DNA of 47,383 nucleotides. Source: an uncultured Ferrovum sp. GTDB taxonomy: Bacteria > Pseudomonadota > Gammaproteobacteria > Burkholderiales > Ferrovaceae. Positions 19,081-28,013 of this stretch are shown piece after piece. Both the position numbers and the translations under genes were made by a program. The stretch lies in the NCBI GenBank assembly GCA_903909215.1, contig CAIVUX010000003.1, positions 1 to 47,383 of the forward strand, read 5' to 3'. Positions within the stretch are counted from its first letter, which is position 1. Each line of letters opens with the position of its first letter. Below the pieces are notes generated by a model. It saw only the letters and a program-made list of their open reading frames with translations, was not told where the DNA came from and searched no databases.

Positions 19081-20898
19081 TTAGAAACGATAGTTCATAC
19101 CCAAAGATATCCCTTCAAGATGATTTCCACCCCAGCATTGCGGTGATGAATCTACACCACCAGACGCTGAGATTCCAGGACCCGCATCATGGCAGTCTGT
19201 TTGCACGCCATGACCACCAGCACCCAAGTTATAGTGGGCATTGCCATGGTTGACTGTAGCCGCAAAGTTGCCGTAGAAGGATAAGTTACGATCTACTTGA
19301 TGTTGCAGCAACAAAGTGTACATATCGGCCGTACTGTTATTGGCTAAACTGGGGTCATAATTATGCTGCCCACCCGCATCCCCAGTGGGTAAATCTGCGT
19401 GACCCCAGCCAAAACTGACCTTATTGGCATAGGGTAAATCTTGCTGAATCATGAGCCAAGTGCCATCCCGCTGCCGCTCATTCTGGAAATTCAGGTACGT
19501 GGGGATTTTACGTGTCATATGTTCCCAGATACCACCCACCGTAGTACCAGTAGATTGGAAACGATACATTACGCCGATTTTGGTAGCTGCTTCATCACCA
19601 ACATCATCAGCGATTGCGTTTAGCACATTAGCATCGGTAAGGGGGTTGCTAAGGCCAGAAGCTAAGCCTGCTGGTATACCCGGTAGAGAACCTGCCAAGC
19701 CTACGATATCGCTGCCGCGATTTACTTTTGTATGAAGCTCATAAGCAGCGGTTAAATACCAAGCTGTTTTATCGTCATAAACCAAGCTGGCGCTAAAGGC
19801 GTTGTTAAAGCCACCGTCGTTACAACCATCCGGTGAATTCTGACTCGATCCAATATTGCTGCCCGCTCCACCAATCAGGCCGCCGCTGCCAGGTACGTTT
19901 CCGCCCGCACAATTTGAACCGCCTTGCGGAATGGAACTGCTATCCTGCGAACGGTTCTGCCCGGGCGAGAAGAGCGCTGCAAAACTCAAGCCTTTGTAGT
20001 TGGGTGATTCATACCAAATGGAATGTTCAATAATGGTACCGAACTCAACACGATTGTCGCCGCCGGTATTACCCATAATCACATTCATGCTGCCCAGTTT
20101 TCCTGCAAACGGATCAAAGATTTGCGTAGAGAGCTGGTAGGGCGCAAAGGTTTTACCAACCTTAACCGCACCCCACTCTTTGCCACCAAAACCGATGTAG
20201 CTAGTACCCGTGGTCAAGGCGCCTGATGCTGTGCTGTTTTGTGCGGAATTGGTTTGACCTGTTCCCGCTACAGCGGATAGGGCGATATTGGTTTGCAATT
20301 GCCACAGGAACTGCGAATTATTCCAGCTGGCAATAGGTTGGAAGCCGCGCAACCCCACATAGGTTGAGTTGGTAGAAATGGCCGGCAACATACCCACTGT
20401 TGAAATGGGAGATGCCCCAGCATGGTTGGCATTTGGTCCTTGCACCATTCCCGGCAAACCATTGGTTACATCATCTGCCGATACATCCAACTGACCGTAG
20501 AGGGTAATACCGCCGCCGCTGGGCATGCCAAAGGTCAGGCTGTCATCACGCTCACGGTGCAAGAAGTTAGCGCTATCCACTACGCCTGGATTGGCTGCAC
20601 CCGTGTGCATGTTCACCGTGCCAGGTTTGTAGCTATCGGGTTGCTGAGGAATTTGAATGCGCTCAAAGCTGGCGGTCACTTTTTTTGCATCTTCTGATGC
20701 AGTAGTAGCTTTTTGATCGGTTTTATCTTGCTTCTTGGAGAGATCATCCAATTTCTTATTGAGCATTTCCAGCTGAGCTTTCAGCGCTTTTATTTCGTCC
20801 TGCGTACCATCGGCATGAGCGGCCAATGGCAGAACAAGTGCGGAGCCCAGTGCAATTGCGGCCACCAGCGCCAGCGGTTTTAATTTCTTGTGAAACAT
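19081..20898 (-). CDS. Outer-membrane porin with N-terminal coiled coil
   Basis: The 605-residue protein begins with a signal peptide (hydrophobic core LALVAAIALGSALVLPLAA, cut near AHA-DG). A charged coiled coil follows (IKALKAQLEMLNKKLDDLSKK), then a serine/glycine/asparagine-rich beta-barrel that ends in MNYRF, with the terminal phenylalanine used by the Bam complex. Barrel strands such as ITLYGQLDVSADD and YVGLRGF are of the Gram-negative porin type. The start at 20898 has a GGGGAG ribosome site; an upstream frame to 20997 adds non-signal-like residues. The substrate is unknown. A perfect FNR-type site lies upstream. Confidence 0.85.
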   Translation of the reverse strand: MFHKKLKPLALVAAIALGSALVLPLAAHADGTQDEIKALKAQLEMLNKKLDDLSKKQDKTDQKATTASEDAKKVTASFERIQIPQQPDSYKPGTVNMHTGAANPGVVDSANFLHRERDDSLTFGMPSGGGITLYGQLDVSADDVTNGLPGMVQGPNANHAGASPISTVGMLPAISTNSTYVGLRGFQPIASWNNSQFLWQLQTNIALSAVAGTGQTNSAQNSTASGALTTGTSYIGFGGKEWGAVKVGKTFAPYQLSTQIFDPFAGKLGSMNVIMGNTGGDNRVEFGTIIEHSIWYESPNYKGLSFAALFSPGQNRSQDSSSIPQGGSNCAGGNVPGSGGLIGGAGSNIGSSQNSPDGCNDGGFNNAFSASLVYDDKTAWYLTAAYELHTKVNRGSDIVGLAGSLPGIPAGLASGLSNPLTDANVLNAIADDVGDEAATKIGVMYRFQSTGTTVGGIWEHMTRKIPTYLNFQNERQRDGTWLMIQQDLPYANKVSFGWGHADLPTGDAGGQHNYDPSLANNSTADMYTLLLQHQVDRNLSFYGNFAATVNHGNAHYNLGAGGHGVQTDCHDAGPGISASGGVDSSPQCWGGNHLEGISLGMNYRF

Positions 20899-21026
20899 TG
20901 TAGCTCCCCTCAGGTTATCGTGGTTTTCTTGCACTGCAACATGCAACCACTTGTTACATCGAGTTAAGAACATATCAATGGCGTCATAAAAATGCAATTA
21001 AATTTATATCTTTTTGTTGAACGGGG

Positions 21027-21040
21027 TTGATAGGCATCAA
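21027..21040. promoter_or_regulatory. FNR/ANR-type binding site
   Basis: TTGATAGGCATCAA matches the FNR consensus TTGAT-N4-ATCAA exactly. It lies between the divergent porin and aldehyde dehydrogenase genes. On the minus strand it is 19-25 bases upstream of TATAAA (21008-21003), roughly the spacing of an activated porin promoter. It also overlaps another possible porin promoter, TTGACA (21054-21049) with TATCAA (21032-21027) at 16 bases, which FNR would block. Confidence 0.55.
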
Positions 21041-21108
21041 GCATTGGTTGTCAAAATTCCGCCTTTTGGGGTAGCCTTAACGATTCCCCATGCCGCGCGC
21101 CATTGTTC

Positions 21109-22482
21109 ATGCCCTTTATTAGTCACAACCCCGCCACCGAAACGATTCTTGAACGCTTTGATAGCCTCGATAAAACTGCGCTGGCTGCACTTTTGTCACA
21201 AACCCATGCCGCCCAGCGAGAATGGCGTCACAGGCCTTTTGCGCAACGTGCTGCGCTGCTGCGTGCCTTAAACCACCTGTTGTTGGCGCAACAAGACCGC
21301 TTGGCAGCCTTAATTACCGAAGAGATGGGCAAACCCACCCGTGAGGCCCTCTCGGAAATTAAACGCTGTGCCGCCGTATGTCTTTATTACGCCACTGAGG
21401 GCGAGGCCTTTTTAACCCCGCAGCCCACAGCCTCCGATGAGTTACACCACAGCTACATTTCCTACCACCCCATCGGCGTGGTGCTGGGCGTTATGCCTTG
21501 GAACTTCCCGTTTTGGCAGGTGTTTCGCTTTGCTGTTCCAGCCCTCATGGCTGGCAATGGCGTGGCCATTAAGCATGCCCCCAACGTGCCGCGCTGTGCG
21601 GCGGCTATTGCGGAGGTTATGAGTTCAGCGGGCTTTCCCCCACACCTCATCACCAATCTCTACATAGAAGATGCGTTGGTGGCGGATGCCATCGCCAGTC
21701 CGCACGTGCAAGCCGTTACCCTTACGGGCTCTGGCCGCGCAGGGCGTGCTGTGGCGGCATTGAGTGGTGGCGCCTTAAAGAAATGCATTTTAGAGCTGGG
21801 GGGGTCAGACCCCTTTGTGGTGTTGGCGGATGCGGATTTAGAATGGGCCGCAGACCAAGCCATAACCTCTCGCTTTAGCAATTGCGGGCAAACCTGCATC
21901 GCCGCCAAACGGTTTATTCTGCTGCCCCAAATTACCGATGACTTTATTGCTTTATTGCAACAGAAGGTAGCCGCTTTGAAGGTGGGCAACCCGGCCGACC
22001 CGGGCGTTACCATTGGCCCTATGGCGCGCCAGGACTTGCGTGACAACTTGCAACGCCAAGTGGATCTGGCGCTGAGTGCCGGTGCCCACTGCTTAATGGG
22101 CGGCCATATGCTGCCCGGCCCTGGTTGGTTTTACGCGCCCACCCTATTAGATAACATCACCGAAAGCTCGCCGGCGTGGACAGAAGAATTGTTTGGTCCT
22201 GTGGCGCTCATCATTCGCGCACGCGATGAAATGGATGCCTTGCGTTTGGCCAATGACACGCCCTATGGATTGGGGTCTAGCGTATGGGGGCGGAATGCGG
22301 AACACGCCGAACAGTTTGCCGAAGGCATCGAAGCCGGCTGTACGTTTGTTAATGGCATGGTGCGCTCCGATCCACGTCTGCCCTTTGGGGGCACCAAGGC
22401 CTCAGGCTTTGGGCGCGAACTCTCCAGCCATGGCATTCGAGAATTCACCAACATCAAAACGGTTTGGGTGAAAAACGGATAG
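21109..22482 (+). CDS. Aldehyde dehydrogenase, succinate-semialdehyde dehydrogenase (Sad/YneI) type
   Basis: Oxidises an aldehyde to the acid with NAD(P); the closest family I recognise is YneI/Sad, which acts on succinate semialdehyde. The protein has 457 residues with PWNFPFWQ near residue 130, IKHAPN (family-typical in place of IKPSE), the general-base glutamate 229 in LELGGSDPF and the catalytic cysteine 263 in NCGQTC. The ATG at 21109 is preferred over a TTG two codons upstream; neither has a good ribosome site. The stop TAG shares its G with a repeat unit, and an exact 13-nt unit also lies at 21801 inside the conserved GGSDPF codons. Confidence 0.87.
   Translation: MPFISHNPATETILERFDSLDKTALAALLSQTHAAQREWRHRPFAQRAALLRALNHLLLAQQDRLAALITEEMGKPTREALSEIKRCAAVCLYYATEGEAFLTPQPTASDELHHSYISYHPIGVVLGVMPWNFPFWQVFRFAVPALMAGNGVAIKHAPNVPRCAAAIAEVMSSAGFPPHLITNLYIEDALVADAIASPHVQAVTLTGSGRAGRAVAALSGGALKKCILELGGSDPFVVLADADLEWAADQAITSRFSNCGQTCIAAKRFILLPQITDDFIALLQQKVAALKVGNPADPGVTIGPMARQDLRDNLQRQVDLALSAGAHCLMGGHMLPGPGWFYAPTLLDNITESSPAWTEELFGPVALIIRARDEMDALRLANDTPYGLGSSVWGRNAEHAEQFAEGIEAGCTFVNGMVRSDPRLPFGGTKASGFGRELSSHGIREFTNIKTVWVKNG
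21801..21813. repeat. 13-nt repeat sequence within the aldehyde dehydrogenase active-site codons
   Basis: GGGGTCAGACCCC encodes part of LGGSDPF, a motif conserved in this protein family. The amino acids are native, so this copy is not an inserted element. Confidence 0.8.
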
Positions 22483-22511
22483 GGGTCAGACCCGGGGTGG
22501 GGTCAGACCCC
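22482..22511. repeat. Two repeat units filling the gap between aldehyde dehydrogenase and ilvA
   Basis: A unit with one changed base (GGGGTCAGACCCG, 22482-22494) and an exact unit (22499-22511) form the whole interval between the convergent stops. The outer edges are ATA and TAT, and each TAG stop uses the terminal G of a unit. The inverted edges allow a hairpin on either strand. Confidence 0.9.
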
Positions 22512-24025
22512 TATTTTAGGAACAATTCATAGGCTGGGTTTTGGCTTTCATCCACCCAGGGGTAACCCAAACCGTTTAAAAATTTCTCAAAGGACTTCTT
22601 GTCTTTGGGCGGCACTTGCAAGCCCACCAACACACGGCCGTAATCGGCCCCATGATTGCGGTAATGGAACAGGCTGATGTTCCAGCCGGCGTTCATACTG
22701 TCCAAGAAGCGCATCAAAGCTCCGGGACGCTCGGGAAACTCAAAGCGCACCACCATTTCATTTTGCGCTTGCGGGGCACGCCCACCCACCAAGTGGCGCA
22801 CATGCAGCTTGGCCATTTCGTTGTCAGTTAAATCCAGCGCTTTAATACCGTGGCTTTTAAGGGTTTTCAGTAACGCGGTTTTTTCACGATCGTGCGCCAC
22901 GGAAACACCCACAAACACCTGTGCCGCTTCGGCATCGGCGTAGCGGTAATTAAATTCGGTAATGCCGCGCTCGCCCAACAATTCGCAGAACTTGCGGAAA
23001 CTGCCCGGTTTTTCTGGAATGGTGGCCGCGAACACTGCTTCACGGCGCTCTCCCAGTTCAGCACGCTCAGCAATAAAACGCAGCCGATCAAAATTCATGT
23101 TGGCGCCACACGCTATGGCCACCAAGGTTTTGCCTTTTAAGCGATCGCGCGCCACCACCTGCTTCATGCCCGCAATGGCCAAGGCACCAGCGGGCTCTAA
23201 AATGGCGCGGGTGTCATCAAACACGTCTTTAATGGCGGCACAGATGGCATCCGTATCCACGGTGACGATTTCATCCACCAAGGTTTTGCACAAACGAAAG
23301 GTTTCCACGCCCACTTCGCGCACCGCCACCCCATCGGCAAATAAGCCCACTTGCGGCAAACGCACGCGTCGTCCCGCAGCCAAAGACTGCTTCATGGCAT
23401 CGGAATCTTGGGGTTGCACACCAATGATGCGAATCTCGGGGCGCAAGCGCTTTACATAAGCTGCGATACCTGAGATCAGCCCGCCTCCGCCCACTGCCAC
23501 AAAAATGGCATCCATGGGTTCGGAGTACTGTCGCAAAATTTCCATGGCAATGGTGCCCTGGCCCGCAATCACGTCGGGGTCATCGTAGGGGTGCACAAAG
23601 GTGTAGCCCTTAACACGCGCTAGTTTCAGCGCAGCGTCATAAGCCTCAGAATAAGACACCCCTTCCAGCACCACCGTGGCACCGCGGGCTTGCACCGCTT
23701 CAATCTTGATGGAGGGCGTGGTGGTGGGCATCACAATAATGGCTTTGGCCTTCAAGCGCTGCGCGGATAGGGCCACGCCTTGGGCATGGTTACCGGCGGA
23801 GGCCGCGATCACGCCGCGTGATAATTCCGCCTTTGAAAGCTGGGCCATCTTGTTATAGGCGCCGCGCAGCTTAAAAGAGAAGACCGGCTGCATGTCCTCA
23901 CGCTTTAAAAGCACGCGATTGCCGAGCCGAGCCGAAAGCCGTTGGGCCTCCTGCAGGGGGCTTTCGATGGCCACGTCGTACACGCGAGTGGCGTTGAGAA
24001 TGCGTTCTAAATAGTCTATGGCCAT
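22511..24025 (-). CDS. ilvA: Threonine dehydratase, biosynthetic
   Basis: Deaminates threonine to 2-oxobutyrate for isoleucine synthesis. The 504-residue protein has a PLP-binding lysine in FSFKLRGAYNK (K52), the GGGGLISG phosphate loop near residue 184 and two C-terminal ACT-like regulatory domains (from about residue 330) for isoleucine feedback. The ATG at 24025 matches the family start (DYLERILNATRVYDVA). An upstream TTG would add 18 residues. Confidence 0.94.
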   Translation of the reverse strand: MAIDYLERILNATRVYDVAIESPLQEAQRLSARLGNRVLLKREDMQPVFSFKLRGAYNKMAQLSKAELSRGVIAASAGNHAQGVALSAQRLKAKAIIVMPTTTPSIKIEAVQARGATVVLEGVSYSEAYDAALKLARVKGYTFVHPYDDPDVIAGQGTIAMEILRQYSEPMDAIFVAVGGGGLISGIAAYVKRLRPEIRIIGVQPQDSDAMKQSLAAGRRVRLPQVGLFADGVAVREVGVETFRLCKTLVDEIVTVDTDAICAAIKDVFDDTRAILEPAGALAIAGMKQVVARDRLKGKTLVAIACGANMNFDRLRFIAERAELGERREAVFAATIPEKPGSFRKFCELLGERGITEFNYRYADAEAAQVFVGVSVAHDREKTALLKTLKSHGIKALDLTDNEMAKLHVRHLVGGRAPQAQNEMVVRFEFPERPGALMRFLDSMNAGWNISLFHYRNHGADYGRVLVGLQVPPKDKKSFEKFLNGLGYPWVDESQNPAYELFLK

Positions 24026-24138
24026 TGGTTTTTCACTGTTTAAGTGATCAAGGGTAACAAACTTTTGCGCATTGACCAAAAACGGTTGAGACGGACTCCG
24101 CTTGGGGTTATGCTGAAACCCTATGGATAGGAATCATC

Positions 24139-24798
24139 ATGACCCAAGATGAACTAAAACAAGCAGCGGCCAAGGCGGCCATGGCCTTCGTGGTGAAAGA
24201 CGCCATCATCGGTGTGGGCACCGGCTCTACAGTCAATTTTTTTATTGCCGAGCTCGCCAAAATAAAGGGGCGCATTGAGGGTGCCGTGTCCAGTTCACAA
24301 GCCTCCACGGCACTCCTAAAAGCCGCCGGAATTCCGGTGGTGGACCTAAACAGCGTCAACGACTTGCCTGTGTATGTGGATGGAGCGGACGAAATTACCG
24401 AGCATTTTGCTATGATTAAGGGCGGGGGCGGTGCGCTGGCGCGCGAGAAAATCATCAGTGCCGTGGCGCGTCAGTTTGTCTGCATCGCGGACGAAAAAAA
24501 GCGTGTTCCCGTACTGGGGCAATTTCCGCTGCCCCTTGAAGTCATCCCCATGGCCAGCGGTTATGTGTCCCGTGAAGTGGTGCGATTGGGTGGCAAGCCT
24601 GTTTTACGCGCGGGCTTTACCACGGATAACGGAAATATTATTTTAGATATTCACAATTTAAGTATTATCAACCCAGTGGAAATGGAAACCCAGTTGTCGG
24701 CCATTACAGGGGTGGTGATGTGTGGCCTTTTTGCGCGCCGCCCAGCAGACGTATTGGTGATGGCCACTGCACAGGGCGTGCAGATTCTGCGTCGATAA
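24139..24798 (+). CDS. rpiA: Ribose-5-phosphate isomerase A
   Basis: Interconverts ribose 5-phosphate and ribulose 5-phosphate in the pentose phosphate and Calvin pathways. The 219-residue protein has [12 protein letters not shown] (residues 25-36), VDGADEI near residue 81 and [11 protein letters not shown] near residue 93, all family active-site segments. A GGATAGGAATC ribosome site precedes the ATG. The phoU gene follows after 77 bases. Confidence 0.95.
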   Translation: MTQDELKQAAAKAAMAFVVKDAIIGVGTGSTVNFFIAELAKIKGRIEGAVSSSQASTALLKAAGIPVVDLNSVNDLPVYVDGADEITEHFAMIKGGGGALAREKIISAVARQFVCIADEKKRVPVLGQFPLPLEVIPMASGYVSREVVRLGGKPVLRAGFTTDNGNIILDIHNLSIINPVEMETQLSAITGVVMCGLFARRPADVLVMATAQGVQILRR

Positions 24799-24875
24799 AG
24801 GCATCAAATTGTCATAAGCCTATGATACGATCGACAGATACAAAAAATATTCGCAACTCCTGAGAGAGAACCGCC

Positions 24876-25580
24876 ATGAGCTCAGAACATATCACCAAAC
24901 AATTTGACGTAGAGCTTGAAACCGTTCGCGCCAAAGTACTCAAAATGGGCGGACTGGTAGAAGAGCAGATCGAGCATGCCGTAGAATCCTTGCATAAAGG
25001 GGATCTCGCGTTGGCCGACCATGTGATCTCCGAAGACCACCGCGTCAACGGCTTGGAAGTGGGCATCGATGAAGACTGCACGCGCATCATTGCGCGCCGC
25101 CAACCCACCGCCAGCGACTTGCGCTTGGTATTGGCTATTATTAAAACCATTACGGATTTGGAACGAATTGGCGACGAAGCAGAAAAAATCGCCCGTATGG
25201 CCAAAATGATTCACGATACCGACCGCCTGCAAACCACCCGCTCTGTGGATTTGCGCCACTGCGCTCAGTTGGCCAAGGACATGGTGGGCCGTTCATTAGA
25301 TGCTTTTGCAAGGTTAGACGCCAACAGCGCCATGCAGGTGTTGCGTGACGATCAAAACGTGGATGAGTCTTTCCGTGGCATTTTGCGCCAGCTCATCACC
25401 TTTATGATGGAAGATCCACGCACCATTTCTAACTCCATTGAAATGCTGTTCGCTGCCAAAGCCATTGAGCGCATTGGTGATCACGCCAAGAACATGGCGG
25501 AATACGTCATCTTCTTAGTAAAGGGTAAAGATGTGCGCCATATCTCTATAGAACAGGTAGAGCAGGAAGTTATTTCGTAG
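24876..25580 (+). CDS. phoU: Phosphate signalling protein PhoU
   Basis: Connects the Pst phosphate transporter to the PhoR/PhoB sensor pair. The 234 residues form two three-helix PhoU repeats; [24 protein letters not shown] and [14 protein letters not shown] each hold the E/DxxxD metal-binding pattern. No pst or phoB genes are nearby. GAGAGA precedes the ATG. The end overlaps the stop of convergent yggX by 11 bases. Confidence 0.94.
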   Translation: MSSEHITKQFDVELETVRAKVLKMGGLVEEQIEHAVESLHKGDLALADHVISEDHRVNGLEVGIDEDCTRIIARRQPTASDLRLVLAIIKTITDLERIGDEAEKIARMAKMIHDTDRLQTTRSVDLRHCAQLAKDMVGRSLDAFARLDANSAMQVLRDDQNVDESFRGILRQLITFMMEDPRTISNSIEMLFAAKAIERIGDHAKNMAEYVIFLVKGKDVRHISIEQVEQEVIS

Positions 25581-25842
25581 GCGGCACGTAACCGGCGGCG
25601 GCATCAGCCCCGTTACCAAAGAAATGTGCTTCCAATTGCTGGGCCAAGTAGGCGCGTGCCTTGGCATCGGCCAAATTCAGCCGGTTTTCATTAATCAGCA
25701 TGGTTTGGTGCTTAATCCAACCCTTCCACGCTTCTTCCGATACCTCGTTGTAAATGCGCACACCCAAGGGTCCGGGGTATGGCGCGTAGGCCAACCCAGG
25801 GGCCTCACGTTTTAACTTAATACATTGAACAGTTCTGCTCAT
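25570..25842 (-). CDS. yggX: Fe(2+)-trafficking / oxidative damage protection protein
   Basis: A 90-residue member of the YggX family, which protects iron-sulfur clusters from oxidants. [17 protein letters not shown] holds the conserved cysteine 7, and [18 protein letters not shown] is the family core. Its ATG shares one base with the argA stop (TAATG), so it is probably coupled to argA. Confidence 0.95.
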   Translation of the reverse strand: MSRTVQCIKLKREAPGLAYAPYPGPLGVRIYNEVSEEAWKGWIKHQTMLINENRLNLADAKARAYLAQQLEAHFFGNGADAAAGYVPPTK

Positions 25843-27170
25843 TATTTGGCCTTGGTTGTAAGCTGTTTTACAAACACCTTGGAACGGCGTTGGTAGTTGT
25901 AGAGTTCCTGCTTTTTATGCGGCAACACTTCAATCGTGGTTTCTACAAAGCCGCGCTCTACAAACCATTGCCCGGTACGCGTACTGAGTAAAAATAATTT
26001 TTGAATGCCTTGGGCGTGCGCCTGTGCCTCCACATGGTGCAGCAGCGTATCGCCGCGGCCCATATTGCGGTACTCGGGGTTAATGGCCAAGCAGGCCAGC
26101 TCTGCGGAATCTTCTGCGGTAAAAGGGTAGAGTGCCACACAGCCAATAATCAGGCCATCATGCAGCAGCACCGAGAAGCGCCCAATTTCAGCTTCTAGCA
26201 GTTTGCGGTTGCGCTTTACCAGCACCCCATCCGCCTCCAAGGGCTCTAGCAGCGCCACCAGTCCGGGCACATCGGCCAGAGCGGCGGGCCGCAAGGTATC
26301 GTTGGTGTCGCGCGTCACCATGGTGCCAATGCCCTCGCGGGTGAAGAGTTCTTGCACCAAGGCGCCATCCACGTGGCGTGTAATCAGATGCACGCGTGGC
26401 ACCTTGTTGCGACAGGCGCGCACGGCACAGGGCAAATAGAAGGCCACGTCTTCTGGTTGCGGCTGGCCGGTTTTTAATAAAGCCTCCGCTTCCGCAGCAC
26501 TCAGCTCGGAAAGGGTTTCTCCTGCGGCATTTTGCACACCCGGGGTATCGGTGAGGAAAATGAGCTTTTCTGCACCCAAAGCAATGGCGGTAGCTGTAGC
26601 CACTTCTTCCACGGTAAGGTTAAAAATCTCTCCCGTGGGGGAGTAGCCCAAGGGCGGCAGCAAGACAATTTCTTTATCATCTAAACGGCGGCTAATGCCC
26701 ACCGCATCAATTTTGCGCACCAAACCCGTGTGCTGAAAATCCACCCCATCCACCACGCCAATGGGGCGGGCGGTGACGAAGTTGCCACTGGCCACGCGAA
26801 TGTCCGAGCCCGCCATGGGAGAATTGGCCACGCCCATGGACAGCAGCGCCTCAATTTCAAAGCTTAAGGTGGCGGCGGCTTCAATCACACAACTCAAAGC
26901 CATTGGGTCGGTAACACGCAGGCCTTTTATATATTGAGGCTTTACCCCCCGCGCGGTAAGGCGGGCCTCGGTTTGTGGCCGGGCGCCATGCACCAGCACC
27001 AAGCGCACACCTAGGCTTTCCAGCAAGTTGAGGTCATGGGTTAAGGCAATAAACTTACCATCGGCCACCACCTCGCCACCGAAGGCGATCACAAAGGTGC
27101 GATCGCGGAAGGCGTTGATGTAGGGCGCCGCGGAGCGGAACCAGTTTACGAAGGAGTCTGATTTGGTCAT
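25842..27170 (-). CDS. argA: N-acetylglutamate synthase
   Basis: Acetylates glutamate as the first step of arginine synthesis. The 442-residue protein has an N-terminal amino-acid-kinase domain ([10 protein letters not shown] near residue 27, [10 protein letters not shown] near residue 58), which binds arginine for feedback, and a C-terminal GNAT acetyltransferase domain ([18 protein letters not shown] near residue 358). The ATG at 27170 is seven bases after rsmE; a frame reaching 27413 is a shadow of rsmE. It is separated from the other arg genes by some 18 kb. Confidence 0.94.
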   Translation of the reverse strand: MTKSDSFVNWFRSAAPYINAFRDRTFVIAFGGEVVADGKFIALTHDLNLLESLGVRLVLVHGARPQTEARLTARGVKPQYIKGLRVTDPMALSCVIEAAATLSFEIEALLSMGVANSPMAGSDIRVASGNFVTARPIGVVDGVDFQHTGLVRKIDAVGISRRLDDKEIVLLPPLGYSPTGEIFNLTVEEVATATAIALGAEKLIFLTDTPGVQNAAGETLSELSAAEAEALLKTGQPQPEDVAFYLPCAVRACRNKVPRVHLITRHVDGALVQELFTREGIGTMVTRDTNDTLRPAALADVPGLVALLEPLEADGVLVKRNRKLLEAEIGRFSVLLHDGLIIGCVALYPFTAEDSAELACLAINPEYRNMGRGDTLLHHVEAQAHAQGIQKLFLLSTRTGQWFVERGFVETTIEVLPHKKQELYNYQRRSKVFVKQLTTKAK

Positions 27171-27177
27171 GAAGGGA

Positions 27178-27936
27178 TTATAGCGGTTGCGTGGGCCCTG
27201 TTTCCACAAAATCACCCCAACGCCCCTGCAAGGTGGCCAGTAGGGCCATGGCGGCCGTTTCGGTGCGCAAAATGCGTGGTCCCAAGCGCAATGAAATGAA
27301 GCCCGCCGCCTGCGCGGCCGCCATCTCACCTTCAGTAAAGCCGCCCTCAGGCCCCACCAGCAATACCACTGGCCCCACAGGCGCGGTGAGTTGGTCCAAA
27401 GTGGTTTGAGCATGGGGTGCCAAAATAAGCTTCAGGCTATCGGCAGGCAATGTGGTGAGCCATTCTTGCAGCGGCGTTATTGCATCTACCGTAGGGACGC
27501 GATTGCGCCCCGATTGCTCACAGGCTGATATCACCACACGCTGCCAATGCTGCTCTCTTTTTTGAGCGCGCTCGGCGCTCAACCTCACCACGCTGCGCTC
27601 AGTACTAATGGGTGTGCAGCGGGCTACGCCCAGCTCCACTGATTTTTGAAATACCAAATCCATTTTTTCAGTCACGCAGAGAGCTTGCCCCAACCATACC
27701 CGCAATGTGGATTCGGCCTCACGCTCTGAGCGGGACACGCGCTGCACGTTGACCTCCCCGCCATTAATTTCAGTAATGCAGGCGCGCTCTTCCCCGCCCG
27801 TGCCATCAAATAAGATGATGTCTTCGCCCACCTTTAGGCGCAACACACGGCTAGCGTGATGGGCCACGGTGGCAGGCAAAGAGAAATGCGGATGGTCCGC
27901 CAAAGGGGTGTCGCAATAAAAGCGTGGAATAGCCAT
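27178..27936 (-). CDS. rsmE: 16S rRNA (uracil1498-N3)-methyltransferase
   Basis: Methylates U1498 of 16S rRNA; a SPOUT-class enzyme with a knotted C-terminus. In the 252-residue protein the N-terminal PUA-like part begins AIPRFYCDTPL, and VGPEGGFTEGE plus RLGPRILRTETA form the AdoMet-binding knot. The ATG at 27936 is chosen because upstream codons are repeat-derived. The palindrome at 27946-27983 starts ten bases upstream, where a ribosome site would be expected, and I see no other site. It leads rsmE-argA-yggX. Confidence 0.93.
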   Translation of the reverse strand: MAIPRFYCDTPLADHPHFSLPATVAHHASRVLRLKVGEDIILFDGTGGEERACITEINGGEVNVQRVSRSEREAESTLRVWLGQALCVTEKMDLVFQKSVELGVARCTPISTERSVVRLSAERAQKREQHWQRVVISACEQSGRNRVPTVDAITPLQEWLTTLPADSLKLILAPHAQTTLDQLTAPVGPVVLLVGPEGGFTEGEMAAAQAAGFISLRLGPRILRTETAAMALLATLQGRWGDFVETGPTQPL

Positions 27937-27945
27937 GGTTCGTTG

Positions 27946-27983
27946 TTTTGGGGTCAGACCCCGTACGGGGTCTGACCCCAAAA
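27946..27983. repeat. 38-nt perfect palindrome of two 13-nt units between rsmE and an IMPase-like gene
   Basis: GGGGTCAGACCCC at 27950-27962 and its complement at 27967-27979 are joined by the self-complementary GTAC. TTTT on the left and AAAA on the right extend the symmetry, so all 38 bases form one perfect palindrome. It lies in the divergent promoter region and within the presumed rsmE leader. Confidence 0.92.
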
Positions 27984-28013
27984 TAACAGATGGCACCATG
28001 CTATCATGCGCGC

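Noticed and set aside
21801-21813. Inserted repeat element inside aldehyde dehydrogenase
   Set aside because: The encoded GGSDPF is a family-conserved motif, so the amino acids are native and nothing was inserted.
24812-24825. TCATA-AGCC-TATGA upstream of phoU as a terminator or operator
   Set aside because: The arms are only five bases with no T tract, and it does not resemble a Pho box.
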